Translations under genes and position numbers: made by a program
Part shown: positions 1 to 10,975 of the stretch, one piece after another
Layout of the letters: each line of letters begins with the position of its first letter
Position numbering within the stretch: position 1 is the first letter of the stretch
The notes under the pieces: generated by a model
Database searches by the model: none
What the model was told of the DNA's origin: nothing
What the model saw: the letters and a program-made list of their open reading frames with translations, nothing else
Assembly (NCBI GenBank): GCA_015680685.1
Contig: MNCI01030391.1
Location: 27,193-91,192, forward strand
DNA from: Gnetum montanum
Taxonomy: Eukaryota > Streptophyta > Gnetopsida > Gnetales > Gnetaceae
Reading direction: 5' to 3'
DNA length: 64,000 nt

Positions 1-24
1 TTTCAATTAGATCATATCTTTTGT

Positions 25-300
25 TCATAAATGATTACATAGAAAGAAGAATTTCAAAATACTACCCCTAAGAAATGTATCTTCAGGTTCATGACCTTCG
101 ATAGTCATTATCTTCTTAGGCTCATAGTACCTTATAATTAATTGAAATGGTTTATTAGGAGAATATATTAAATTACTTGGTCTATATTTATTAATTTCAT
201 GATAATATCCTTTATACTCTATCTTACTTACCCTTAAACTATCTTCCAAAGCTAGGAAATTTTTCAAAAAGATTGACTCAAATTTTCCCTGATGTCACCC
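25..300 (-). pseudogene. Conserved short frame beside a G-run, unit A
   Basis: A minus-strand frame of about 80-88 residues with no clear ATG contains the motif EDSLRVSKIEYKGYYHEINK, a run of basic and aromatic residues and EPEDTFLRG. The same frame is open in unit B (28,661-28,885), where many differences are conservative; in unit C one deleted base shifts it. A G-run (CCCCCCATGAC on plus) lies just 5' of it at 291-301, like a polypurine tract. The large 3' ORF of unit B starts about 100 bases downstream of the corresponding frame. I do not recognise the product. It may be an upstream exon or a degraded part of that ORF. Confidence 0.4.
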
Positions 301-301
301 C

Positions 302-2436
302 CCATGACTAATTTGAGTGTTCCATTATCAAGAGGATTTAAGAATTTAGAAAATTAGAGCTTTAGGAGCAAGGTTATGGCTTACGGAAGTTAGCATGTAA
401 GAGCTCAAAGGAAAAAAAGAAAAAACTCCTTCGATAGCAAATTACAAGAATGAGAATTTTTCTAACTCTTGGTGGATATATATGGAATTTCTATGGTGTG
501 ACATCATTGAAATAACATCAAATCAATCACGTATGAGGGTCTCATACATCATAGCAATGATGTCACCTTGGAAAATTGTAGTTTTTGTGAGCATTTTTTG
601 ATGGAGAAAATGAGTCAATTTGAATGGTAGGAAGATAGTATGAAATGTTAGAAGGTCATATAATAGCTATGATGCTCAAAATTCAAAAATTTGATGTTGT
701 AAGTTCATTAGCAGGGAATGTTAGGCTATGATAGTTCTTAAAAGAGAAAAAATGCATAAGNGAAGGAATGTTAGGCTATGATAGTTCTTAAAAGAGAAAA
801 AATGCATAAGAGATGGGTAATAAATTTTTAGTGTATGAATAGTTTTATTGGATTTTTAAGGGAAGTATTTATTGATTTCATTATTTCTAGAAGACACAAG
901 ATGGTGTGAAATTGCTTGCCAAGTATTAAATACAAGCATTATACAAGTGGGTGCTCCCCAAAGTAAGCTCCAGCCCTTAGTTCCCTTGTATAACCACATC
1001 ACAAAGTGTTCTTAGGCACTTAAGTTGTTGAATGTAATGCATACTTGTCTAGCAAAACATACATGTTAGTATCACTAGGTTGGGAAAATTATGCTATATT
1101 ACACAAAATCACAAGTTATGATCAATTGTACAGTGGGGGGAGATGGACTATAGAAAGGATTGTTGGAATTGGGACATGAGGTGTCATACCATAGTCATAA
1201 TGAATTCTTGTGTTTTATTAGTGGTTAAACTAATCATTAGCCCTTATTTTCAAGATTCAAACCAAGTCCAAATCACTATTGAGTAACATCACATTGTTTC
1301 ACCTCTTAGATTCACAACCATAAGACTATTATTGTTGCGAGTATCCTCACTTGCTGTTGTGTCCAAGGGAGACGTTTATTCATTGTACTTTATTATTATT
1401 ATTATTTTTGAAATTTCTAAGAAGCCACCTACCTTTAGGCATGAGTAACATGTCTTTCCAGTGAGACCCCCAGAAATTTATTTTGTGTATTGAAGTTATT
1501 TATATTTATGTCAACCTTTCTTTCCAATGACATGGTAAGATAGCACTTATTGTACTCTTATTTCCATTTTTCATTAGATCTACAAGGATATAATTACAAC
1601 CTTAGCAACATAATAGAACATATAGTAGTGATGCAAGAGATTCCACAAATACCCTTGATGTCACAACCTTCTCATTCCTACTTGGTTCTTCATGTTTCTA
1701 TCTAGGCATAATGATCACATATGTATTTTTAGTTTTATTAGGAAAAAGAATATCATTATGGCCATAGTAAGAACAACTTATTATTAGAATGGATGGATGG
1801 TTGTTGTGGTTTCACTATACAAATAGCTAGTTTCTTATGGCTTCATAACATAGAGAAATCTTCACCTTATTGAAACTATATATTGCCTTATTTGATGTGT
1901 TGCATTGGAAATTTGACAAAAATTTGTGCATGTAAAATGAGAAAAAAAATAAGAAAAACATGAAAAATTAAAAAGAATGTTAAGAAATAAAAAGATAAAA
2001 AGAATGAAAGATTATAAAAGAAATATAAAATGTCAAAGAATGGGAAAATGATTAATAGTTGAAGAAGTTTGAAAGAATGAAAAGATATCAAAGAATATGA
2101 AGATTGGTAAGAAATGTGAAAAATTAATAAGAAAATAAATGGTTATAAGAAATTATAAACCATAAAAAATAAGAAAAAGTGAAAAAGCACTTATTAATTG
2201 CTAAATTAGGCTAAGGCATATCCCCCATGACTAAACTAATTGATGAGTGTTACGAAAATGTACTGTAGATCCCATGGATCACACACTCTATGTTGCTTAC
2301 ATACCATCCTTACTGATTTAGTTTTTTGATTATTGTCCCCTGTAATCTTGATGGTAATCAAATTTTTATCTTTTCAAGATTTATGCCTTGTTGAACTAGA
2401 TGATCTTTCCATCTCAGAAGGTCTAGTTATACTTTC
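302..2436. other. Non-coding, A-rich block of unit A
   Basis: I see no convincing gene here. The region has a short ATT run near 1,391 and a purine-rich stretch at about 1,920-2,190 with repeated GAAAA, AAGAAATG and AATTAATAAG motifs. A second C-run followed by CCCATGACTAA lies near 2,221 and resembles the polypurine tracts of this LTR family read on minus. The block is conserved in B (about 28,930-31,020) and C (about 60,840-62,950). It occupies the place where reverse transcriptase would be expected after the protease, but I could not find any. Confidence 0.5.
761..761. other. Single-N join with duplicated flanks
   Basis: About 45 bases ending AAAATGCATAAG occur both just before and just after the N. 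Unit C (near 61,255) and unit B (near 29,335) have the sequence only once. This points to two overlapping contig ends joined without merging, not a natural tandem duplication. Confidence 0.85.
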
Positions 2437-3120
2437 TTATTGATTCTTTAATTCAAATTTCAAGTTCTTAGTTCCCCTATATGTTGGTGTATGATTATGG
2501 TTTAATATTTTCATTTGTGAGCTTTTAGTTAGGGTCATTTTCTTAGAATAGGAGTTCATAAGTGGGTCAAAATACTTCATGCATGTTTTAGATGATATTG
2601 AGTTCTTAGTTTGCAGCCATTGGATGTCTTCTAGTTTAGTGGCCCATGCTCCATTGTGTCTACACAATTGTTTCTTACATCCGTTATGGGCTAAAATTCT
2701 GAATCTTTTGTGTATGTATGGATGTATGTTTGTATTGCTTAGAAATTTTGAAAATAAGTCTTTCATGCTTAACTTAGCATCCACAGTGCTATGCCATGCT
2801 CGCTTCATTATGATAGGAAATTTCTTGTTATTATTCTACATGTTAATGACCAAAAAGTTTCCTAGATAGAATCACCCTTTGGCAATGGTCATCGCATCTT
2901 CTATCTTTCCCAAAGGAATGGTGACAAATTAATCTACAAGATCTACTTAAATGTTACACTTTTTAAAAGTTGGTAGGTTCCATGCTTTGTATGTTTCTAG
3001 AGATATCAAGTTTACTTCAGAACCTGAGTCTAGTAGGGCCTTGCATAGTAGATTTTCAGCTATTCATAAATAAATCAAAGGAACTCATGAATCCATCCTT
3101 TTTCTAGGAAGTATCTCTGA
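2437..3120 (-). pseudogene. Retroviral-type aspartic protease remnant, unit A
   Basis: Read on minus, the frame gives CKALLDSGSEVNLISLETY with the catalytic DSG at 3,030-3,022. A flap-like segment VTIPLGKIEDAMTIAKG follows, then a stretch of the type FPIM..RAWHSTVDAKLSMKD, which matches the C-terminal part of Ty3/gypsy gag-proteases (the ILGRxW region). Several stop codons interrupt it. This is the only one of the four protease copies here that keeps DSG. It would have cleaved the Gag or Gag-Pol polyprotein. About 120 codons continue downstream with no family signature that I recognise. Confidence 0.75.
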
Positions 3121-5105
3121 CTTTATCAAATCTAAAAATATCCTTGTGAATATGATAGTTTTTATATTAGCATTGCATGATGATGGAAGCTCATTATTTC
3201 TTGGAGGATTGGATGTTGATGGAGTTGAAGTAGATGTGCTCATCATCCTTCAAACCCTTTCTAGACTTGTTCTAAGGAATGATCATTTCTTGGATTGTTG
3301 TTCATGCATGATTACTTCCTTCTATATGTTGACTATCCTAGTTGCACTTTTCTATTGGGGCTGTGATGGCAATTCCCCTTGCATTATAGGTAATGGCATT
3401 GGTGGTAAAGGATTAGGATGTTGCCTTAGTGAACCAGCTACTTGTGGATACATGTATGAATTAGAGTTTATATTTAGTTGTGTAGGTCTATGGTATTCTG
3501 ATTGATAATATTACAAAGCTTGAATGAATACATTACTTTTAGAGATTGGACATTACACATAGTATCCATATGGGTTTGGTTGTCAATATGGGCATTGTTG
3601 TCATGGCGGTGGCATGGCCCATGATTGAGGCTCTTGGCACTATTGGTGGTACTAATTTTTTGGTTGTACATAGGATCCAATGGGATACTACATGGGTTGG
3701 AAGGCTTGCGTGTAGTTACGTTGAGAATAAGGTAATCATTTGGACATCTACTTCTTGAGGAATTTGGGAGTAGGTGCATATGCCATTGTTCTTTATAAGT
3801 GTATCATTACAAGACAACATCCTTTATGATGTTCGTATCGACATACAACACATCCTTTCTCATGTTTGAAGCTTGTTTATGAACATTCAGTCATTGAGGT
3901 AACTTTTCCCTTTCATCCAACGTCTCTCTTCTTCTTATCTTTGCCTTTACCGAAGGCTTGCTTAGTTCATTCCTTCACAATCTTTAAGGCTACTGCAAAC
4001 TTTTCAGCAACTAAATCCTACAACTTTTCTACCTTGTTTACTATGTCAATGGCATATTTTTGAAGAGGTAGTGTTTTCTTTTGTACTACCTTTTCCATGG
4101 TCTCCTCTTCTCTTGGGCCACATACTCTTGCATCCCTTTTGGGAATGGATGGATCTTTGTTGTACTCGTCAACTAACTTTTTTTTTCTTTAATTCACCTT
4201 TCTTCTTTGTCACTTGGTCTATTAACCTTTATATCTAATGGACACACATTTGAGATAATTTTCCTTGAGTGTAAACCCTAAATATCTTTCTAGTTTTGTT
4301 TTTGAGCCTATTAATGATGTGCCTTAGTTGCTTGCATTGAGAAAATCCATGGCCTAGGCACCTATGCAATAGTGAATAATATTGGTCCACTGCTGCATCA
4401 AGGGATTCATCGGTCCTTAACTTCCATACTTAGATCTATTTTCAAAGATTAAACACTTGAGGATAAGTTTGATGTTTATGAATAAAGAGTTCCATCATGG
4501 TACTCTATTTGGTGTAAGTAATCTATACCAACTTTTAGCTTCTTTCACAAGTATCCTTGGGAACAACTTTAGTTTCTACTAGTCACTTTCTATGTTCTAT
4601 AGAATGAAAGAATCATGGAATTCTTGAAGGTGATGTTGAGGATTATAATTGTAACCACACTCAAATTTTGGCATGTTATTCAGGTCTAGCTGCTTGATGC
4701 AACTATCTCTTATGTGTCTTGTTGGTATATAGATAGCTTCCTAGATATTGATCATATTGCAGGTTGCCAATAGGGCTTCATCATTGTGATTAGGTTATTG
4801 AGATCTATTGTAGTGGTATCCCCTTTTGTGCTCATACCTTTCTCTATCTTTCCTTCTATCCATGTACCTTCTTGGTTCATGGTCATCATCTTCTTCATCA
4901 AAGTATTTTGGGCAATGATCATAATGATCATGAGTCCTTCACTCTTCCTTGTCATGGTCTTAATACCTTTGTCTCCTCTATGAGAGTCTACTGACAATTG
5001 TGAAGATGAAGATGAAGCTAAAACAACCATAAAAAATTCATGTTGTAATCTCCATTTCCCAACATGAGGTAAGGCTTCATTGTAAATGTGAGATATGTAG
5101 TCCAT
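3121..5105 (-). pseudogene. Ty3/gypsy-like gag remnant, unit A
   Basis: In order on minus: a charged Asp/Glu/Arg/His-rich stretch (EEDDDHEPRRYMDRRKDRER near 4,900), a capsid-like region with NPQHHLQEFHDSF and LFPRILVKEAKSWYRLL (about 4,700-4,530), a small Cys/His motif (GCVVCRYEHHKGCC near 3,830) and a Pro/Asn-rich linker to the protease. The capsid motifs follow the Retrotrans_gag pattern of Athila/Tat elements, which coat the RNA genome in virus-like particles. Frames change and stops are frequent. The same motifs recur in unit B and in the plus-strand element at 17,118-20,680, so all belong to one family. Confidence 0.7.
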
Positions 5106-5129
5106 GAACTATGATCTTCCATATTTCAG

Positions 5130-5720
5130 CATTTTGGAACTAAAAAATGCTTTAAAAGTTATTATTGCCTTGCTTCCCAAGTAGAAAAATGTATCCCATG
5201 CTTATATTCTGGCTTGGAAAGGCTAAAAATACCTTGGTAATGGGTAAAATTAGCATTTCCATGGGTTTTTGTAGACGTATAGTCCCAACTATGCTAGAGT
5301 GATCAATTGCAATAGTGCTATAGTAGACATGGTACTATAGTATATGGGATGTTCTATTATATTACAGAAGATGATAGTAGCCAATGTAGTCACCACCAAG
5401 ACCCAGTAGAAGTATAATGTTGGAATTGTTGGAATTTCCATTTTTCCAATAGTGGCCAACATAGTCATCCTATGTATTCAATAGCGAGTGTAGATATAAT
5501 TTTCCACCAGGCACAACATTTTCCATGGGCTCCATCATTTTTGTAGTTTTCCACATTTTCTATTAATTTTTGGCTTTACAACAACCTTATCATAGTCCAC
5601 CAAAGCTAGTGTAGTAAGGATGGTGCTAGCATAGTCACAAAATTTCATTTACTATTTATAGTATATGGATGGATTTTTTGGGTATAGTATATACTAGGCT
5701 TACTATAAATGATAACTACA
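5130..5720. repeat. Inverted-repeat arm, left, unit A
   Basis: This segment matches the reverse complement of about 7,740-7,290. Shared blocks include AAAAAATGCTT followed by AAAGTTATTATTGCC, GTATAGTCCCAACTA, and the TAGTAAATGGAT-like block at the inner end. Arm identity is perhaps 75%. Unit B has the same arrangement (33,785-34,350 and 36,262-35,800), so it predates the A/B duplication. It could be two LTRs head to head or a foldback element. Confidence 0.65.
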
Positions 5721-6819
5721 TCAAAAGCTAATAGTTTTTGCACTTGCAAATTGACACCAATCTGTTAGCAATCATGGTAGTGGTGTATAGACCCAAAAAT
5801 AGTTGTTGGTGTTGAAAACCTTGGTTGTTGAAATGGGAAATTGAAAGATCTCAGCAAAAAAATAGTTTTAACCTTGAGTCCCAAGGGCCTCTAGAAAATG
5901 GAACTTAGGGTACCCTAGATGGTTTTGCTAATCACCCAAGGATTTTTGAAGTTTAAAAATAGAAGTGCTTTAGAGATTGTAAACATAAATGATAATATAT
6001 ATGGAAATGACCTACTAAAAATGTAAATAGAAAATGGCCTACTAAAAAAGGTAATTGAAAATGAAATTATAGTTATAGAAATAAGGGTAGAGATAGAAAT
6101 AGAAACCAAAAATTGCACAACATAAAGTAATAAATTTATAAAAGAATATAAAAGAGATTGAGTTCATAGTGTATAATATTATGTTAAGGGTATAGGAAGT
6201 TTCTTGCTGAAGCTTGAAGTCCATTAGAGAAGGCTACCTCCATGATCTAGTTTCTTCTTAGCTTCAATCTACTACAACTTTTTGTTAGTTTTCACCAAAT
6301 CAGCTGCATGGAAAAGGGATTGATGTAACACATTTAGGACAATGAAAACTCAGTGGAAGTCTCTATGCCTAGTGTAGTCTTAGTTTCTACCACTCAATGG
6401 CATTACTAAGTGAGGATGTAATGGCTATGATGGATTTTGATGGTTGCCAATGGAGATGGAAATAGGATAGGGTCTACACTTTTTGTGGAAATGACACTTA
6501 CATGGTGGTGTTTATGCCCAATGTAGCACTAGTTGCTACTACTAAAAATATAGTTGGGTTGCAAATGGGTTTGATGAATAATGAAAATGATTGTGAAAAT
6601 CATAAATGGTGTTGTTGCAAAATGGTTTTAAAATGCCAAAGTGCCAAAATGACAAGTGATCGCAATGATTGTATATGATGTCAATAATTACCAAAGTCTA
6701 GTACATGGAAATGGTATAATGTTGGGCTTTTATAGGTTTAAGTTTGCCATTTTTAGGCTTGTTGTTGATTGCCATTGATTGCTAATAAACTGGCATTGAT
6801 TGTGAGTAGGAACAACTAG
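5721..6819. other. Spacer inside the inverted repeat, unit A
   Basis: No gene is visible here. The region is unique apart from its unit B copy (about 34,351-35,495). Its left half has A-rich runs with repeated GGAAATGACCTACTAAAAATG-like motifs near 6,005-6,050. Confidence 0.4.
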
Positions 6820-7250
6820 TATTGTTAATGTAGTCAACCAACTACTACTCAGCATAGTCAGCTAACTACTACTAACGTAGTCAGTCAAATATTTCCAATG
6901 TAGTTAGCCAACTATTGCCAGCATAGTTAGCCAACTATTGCTAGCATAGTCAATCAACTACTACTCAATCTATTCACGCAACTATTGCCAGTGTAGCCAG
7001 CCAACTATTGCTAGCATAGTCAGNACTAACTATGCTAGTAGTAGTTTCCTAAATAGATTGCGTAGTAGTTGTGACTATGCTAGCAATAGTTGGCTGGCTA
7101 CACTGGCAATAGTTGCATGAATAGATTGAGTAGTAGTTGATTGACTATGCTAGCAATAGTTGGCTAACTATNTCATAGTTAGCCAACTACAACTCAACAT
7201 AGTCACCCAACTACTATTAATGTAGTCAACAAACTACTGCGAATACAATT
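6820..7250. repeat. 24-bp tandem array, unit A
   Basis: Degenerate units of about 24 bases (for example TAGTCAGCCAACTACTACTC plus AGCA) repeat across this stretch. In one minus frame a unit can read LSSSWLTM, but stops and length changes show no selection for coding. Single Ns at 7,024 and 7,172 bound a 147-base piece that is an inverted copy of the array just to its left, probably an assembly error. The arms of the surrounding inverted repeat contain the same GCCAACGTAGTCATC-like motif, so the array may have grown from it. Confidence 0.8.
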
Positions 7251-7289
7251 GGTATTTGTGGTAAGTCCAAAGTGGACTACCCTAACAAA

Positions 7290-7740
7290 ATCGATCCATT
7301 TACTATACATAGCAAATAAGATTTTGTGACTATGTTGAAGGCTTTGGAAATGGGAAATGAAAAGACGAATGAAAACTATCGAAATGGTGGAACTTATCAG
7401 AAAGTGTCATGCCTAGTGAAGATTATTGTCTGGTCGTTGTTGACTTGGGATGCATGTGTTGGTTATTGTTGAAGAAATGACCATCCCAAAAATTCCAATG
7501 TTACATCTCTACCTAGTCCTAGTGATGACTACGTTGGCTACTATAGCTATTATTTCTATTGAAAATGGCTCTAGCGTAGTTGGGACTATACTCCTACAAA
7601 AACTCATGAAAATGCCATTTTTAGCCATTCCAAAGGTGTTTTCTACATTCCCAAGCCTAGATATGGACATGGGGTACCTATTTCTAGTTTTGAAATAAGG
7701 CAATAATAACTTTTGAAGCATTTTTTAGTCCAAAAATGTT
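7290..7740. repeat. Inverted-repeat arm, right, unit A
   Basis: This is the reverse-complement partner of 5,130-5,720; it includes the plus-strand sequence TAGTTGGGACTATACTCC facing GTATAGTCCCAACTA of the left arm. The open frames read through it on both strands (about 70-80 codons) have no family resemblance and are probably incidental. Confidence 0.65.
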
Positions 7741-8189
7741 GAAATATGCTATATTGTAGCTTATGTACTACATATCTTACATTTACAATGAAAGTTTACC
7801 TTAAGTTGAAAAGTAGGATTTGCAACATAAATTTTGATAGTATTTTGTTGGCCCCTATTTATTAATATCCTTAGGAACAGCCTGAGAGACATTGAAAAAG
7901 AAAATAAAAAACTACTACAGGTTCATCATCAATTCTTTTCTTTGGGCTTGATTTAGTAGTATCGAATTGTGCTCAAGAGTGCTTGAAGTGAGTCCATGAT
8001 GATGAAATGGTAATGACATCATGAAGAAATGGTCATGAAGGCTAAAAACTATTACTCAAATAGTTCAGGCTATGCACTTTATGTTTATAAGTGTGGTTTG
8101 CTTGGTAGATGCATTTGAGAAACCAACACTTCAGTTCAAGGTAATGTGCTATTTGCCAAGGCTATTTTTGATGTTGGTTTCATCATTGA
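7741..8189. other. Spacer between arm and 44/87-bp array, unit A
   Basis: I see no gene or repeat of note. The sequence is conserved in unit B (about 36,263-36,705). Read on minus, it lies downstream of the integrase remnant, in what would be the 3' untranslated part of a Tat-like element. Confidence 0.4.
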
Positions 8190-8483
8190 GTAAGTTGTGT
8201 TAAATTCAACAAACTTGGATTTTTTCCATCAAATGAGCTGCGTTATGCTTGATGGACTTACTATTTTCCCACTATATGAGATGCATTACATTCAAGTGGA
8301 CTTGGGATTTTCTCATTGAACGAGGTGTGTTATGCCCGATGGACTTAGCATTTTTTGACTCCATGAGATGTGTTAGATTCTAGTGGACTTGGGACTTTCC
8401 CATCGAATGAGATATGTTACACTCAAATGGACTTAGTGTTTTCCCATTGAATGAGATGTGTTACATTCCAATGAACTTGTAGG
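8190..8483. repeat. 44/87-bp tandem array, unit A
   Basis: About six and a half units of 43-44 bases follow the pattern TGTGTTACATTCAAGTGGAC then TTGGGATTTTCCCATCGAAT then GAGA. Alternate units resemble each other more (ACATTCAAGTGGACTTGGG against ATGCTTGATGGACTTAG), giving an 87-base higher-order period. The array lies on the 3' side of the minus-strand integrase. Plant Tat/Ogre elements are known for tandem arrays in the hypervariable 3' UTR, which fits. Confidence 0.8.
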
Positions 8484-9149
8484 TGGATCACATGACAACA
8501 TTAATATGGAATAAGCACTCTTGAATAGATTTAATGAATCTTGCACATTGATGTTATGTGGTGACTTGTTGCCATGATGAGTTGTGCTTGTTTGATTGAT
8601 CTAGGCTTCATCCTACAAATACAACTCCAAGAAAACTAGAAAACTAGATAGAGAAATCATGTTGTTACAATGAGATACATTAGACCATGAAGGATAGTTT
8701 AGCCAATCTGGCTATCTAAGATCACATGTTACTAGTTGAAGGTGTTGGCAGGCTACATTACCAGTTTAAGATCTTAGCATGCCATTATGCTAGTTTAAGG
8801 TGTTAGTAGACCATGGAGATTAGGCTTGCTTGTTGATGGTCATCAATGTCGTGGTTGCTACTACAAGCTACATGTAGTATGGTTTAAGATAAGAATGAAT
8901 GATTAGATTGGTTATCTTGTTCCCATCCATTTTGCTATCCAATAGGCTCTATTGCCACCAGTATTAGTAATTAAAAAAGATCCTTCCTAGTTGGCTAAGA
9001 ATTTGTCCACATGCTCGTGAACAACATTAAGGAGTAGGTCTTCTTTCTTCATCTTGCACTTGTCAAAGTTGTGATGGTGTTGCCATTTTTTCCTCTCTTG
9101 GTAGTGCTTGATTTGAGAAAGCATTTGTACCTACTACCCCTCCAGTAAG
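8484..9149. other. Region between array and integrase remnant, unit A
   Basis: The left part, to about 8,900, shows no gene. From about 8,900 to 9,149 the minus strand is probably the decayed C-terminal part of the integrase, but I could not place any motif. It is collinear with 37,001-37,740. Confidence 0.35.
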
Positions 9150-10975
9150 TATAGGTCCATGGTTCATAACTCTTTACTTTGCTCATTATTGATGAAGTTG
9201 GATAAGGCTACTTGGAGTGATAGTACTTGTAATTCAAGAGGTAAAATATCTTTGGAACCACAAACAAGGGTATAAGGGGTCATGCTTGTTGCAGTGTGGT
9301 ATGTTGTTGTATAGATCCAAAGTGCATGGATAAGCTATCCATGCCATTTGCAGCAACTATTGGTGAGCATCTTCTTAATTAAGTTGATGATGGCCTTGTT
9401 GCTTACTTTAGCTTTTTTGTTGACCTAAGGGTAATAAGGTGATGAGATAGAGTAATTAATGCCTAGGTCATGATAGAAATTCTCTATTTCTTGGCTACTA
9501 AACTATAGTCCATTGTCTATGAATATGGTCATAGGTATACAAAAACGAGCCACTATGTTGTCTAAGATGAACCTACAAATCGATTCAAGTGTAGTGTTCC
9601 TTAGGGAAATAACTTCAACCCACTTAGTAATGTATTCAGTTGCAGTAATGATAAAGCTATGCCTTGTAGAAGACTTAGGAATTATAGATCCAATGATATC
9701 TAATTCCCATCATTGGAATGGATATGTAATCTGAGTAGTATGTAACTAGTTGGTGGTATGTGTATGAAGTTGCTATGTTGTTGGCATGTGTTACAAGTTT
9801 TGACCTTCTATAGGCAATCATTTTCCATATAAGGCTAGTAATAACCTAAGCATCTAATCTTAGTAGCCATGGCTCTAGGTCCTATATGTGCACCACAAGC
9901 ACCCTCATGAACCTGCTCTAGGACTATTCTGACTTTGACTCTACCCAAGCACTTTAACAATATGCCATCATAGGATTGTCGACATAATGTGTTATTCCCT
10001 ACAGTGACATATTATTTTGATCATTTACGTACAACATCATTTTGAGTAGCAATTAGGCCTTGTGAAGAGTCATCATGTATAAGGTAAAACTTGATATTAT
10101 CCTACCACTCCTTTATACGAGTAGTATGAACTATGACCACAAAGGTATCCTCATGGCTTTACGTGATGGGAATAGCACAATCCACAGTTAAGGTAGGTAA
10201 CTTGCTAAACATATCTGGTGTAACAGTAAGGGCTAGCATCTTGATAGCACTGCCTATCACATTCTTGTTGTGGGGTATATGTTGAATATGAGTGTTTGCA
10301 AAATGCTTTAATAGTTGCTTTCCTAAGTCATAGTAAGGTTGTAAATGTTTAGCTTTGCATGCATAAACCCTAGTTACCTAGCTGACCACAAGTTGTGAAT
10401 CGCCCTTGATTATCAAATGCTTAATTCCTAGGTCACGTGATACCATCATTTCTTTGATTAGATCTTCATACTTTGCTATGTTGTTGGTGCATGGAAACTC
10501 AAAACAATAGGCAAAGGATTGGATTTTGCCAAATGGGAATGTTATGATGGTAGTAGCACTAGCCGCATGGGTAGTTGAAGCTTTGTCAAAGTGCATGGCT
10601 CCCTCATAATCCTGTGGTTGGTGGCTAATGATGTTGATGTGTTCATTAGGAAACTTAGGGTGTATAGTTACTTGGTTATCAATAAGCGAAACTGTAACTT
10701 GCATGGCTATAGCCTGACCTTTTGTTAAATATTGAGAAACATAATGAAGGTCAAACTCTGAAGTTATGGCTTTCCATCGTTGGTCATTATGGTCCTAAGT
10801 ATGTTGTCTTTGCAAATAATGTTGACTTGGCTTTTAAAGAGACAGTGTCTCCATTTCTTCAACAAGAAGACTAGTGCTGGACAGTCCTTCTCCACTTCAG
10901 AATATCATGTCTCATGGACAACTAATGCATGACTAAGGTAATATATTGGCATTTCTACTCAATCATCACATTTTT
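9150..10975 (-). pseudogene. Tat/Ogre-like pol fragment: RNase H, second RNase H, integrase (unit A)
   Basis: Minus-strand order: the end of the RT-linked RNase H (MPIYYLSHALVVHETRYSEV near 10,960), a second plant-Tat-type RNase H (AMHFDKASTTHAASATTII, then FPCTNNIAKYEDLI and KGDSQLVVS; 10,630-10,370), the integrase zinc finger (HEGACGAH with CNTCQQH; about 9,930-9,790) and the integrase core (LDIIGSI near 9,700, FIDNG near 9,515). The expected third catalytic residue of DDE is Lys (KAKVSNKA instead of AEVSNKA). Two RNase H domains are typical of Tat-lineage Ty3/gypsy elements. Reverse transcriptase is absent: homology stops near 10,975, where an unrelated sequence begins. Stops make it a pseudogene. 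Confidence 0.85.

Larger units (their letters stand above)
1..3512. repeat. Unit A start, near-identical to unit C
   Basis: This stretch is collinear with 60,539-64,000 at an offset of 60,538, dropping to 60,488 after position 761, where A carries an extra copy of about 50 bases beside a single N. By eye only about one or two bases per hundred differ. The matching part of unit B (from about 28,620) differs at roughly one base in ten. Both comparisons cover protease and gag remnants as well as non-coding sequence, so this is a segmental repeat and not just an LTR pair. Confidence 0.9.

Noticed and set aside
1888-2091. Hydrophobic Phe/Leu-rich minus frame resembling a membrane segment
   Set aside because: It is the translation of an A-rich purine tract, and the frame is not kept in B.
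3146-3505. 119-codon plus-strand frame, nearly identical at 63,634-63,993
   Set aside because: It is antisense to the gag-protease linker, and the B copy has stops in the same frame. The A/C agreement only reflects their recent common origin.
6820-7250. Possible CRISPR-like repeat array
   Set aside because: Units of 24 bases are directly adjacent without spacers and drift in sequence, in a plant genome. It is a minisatellite.
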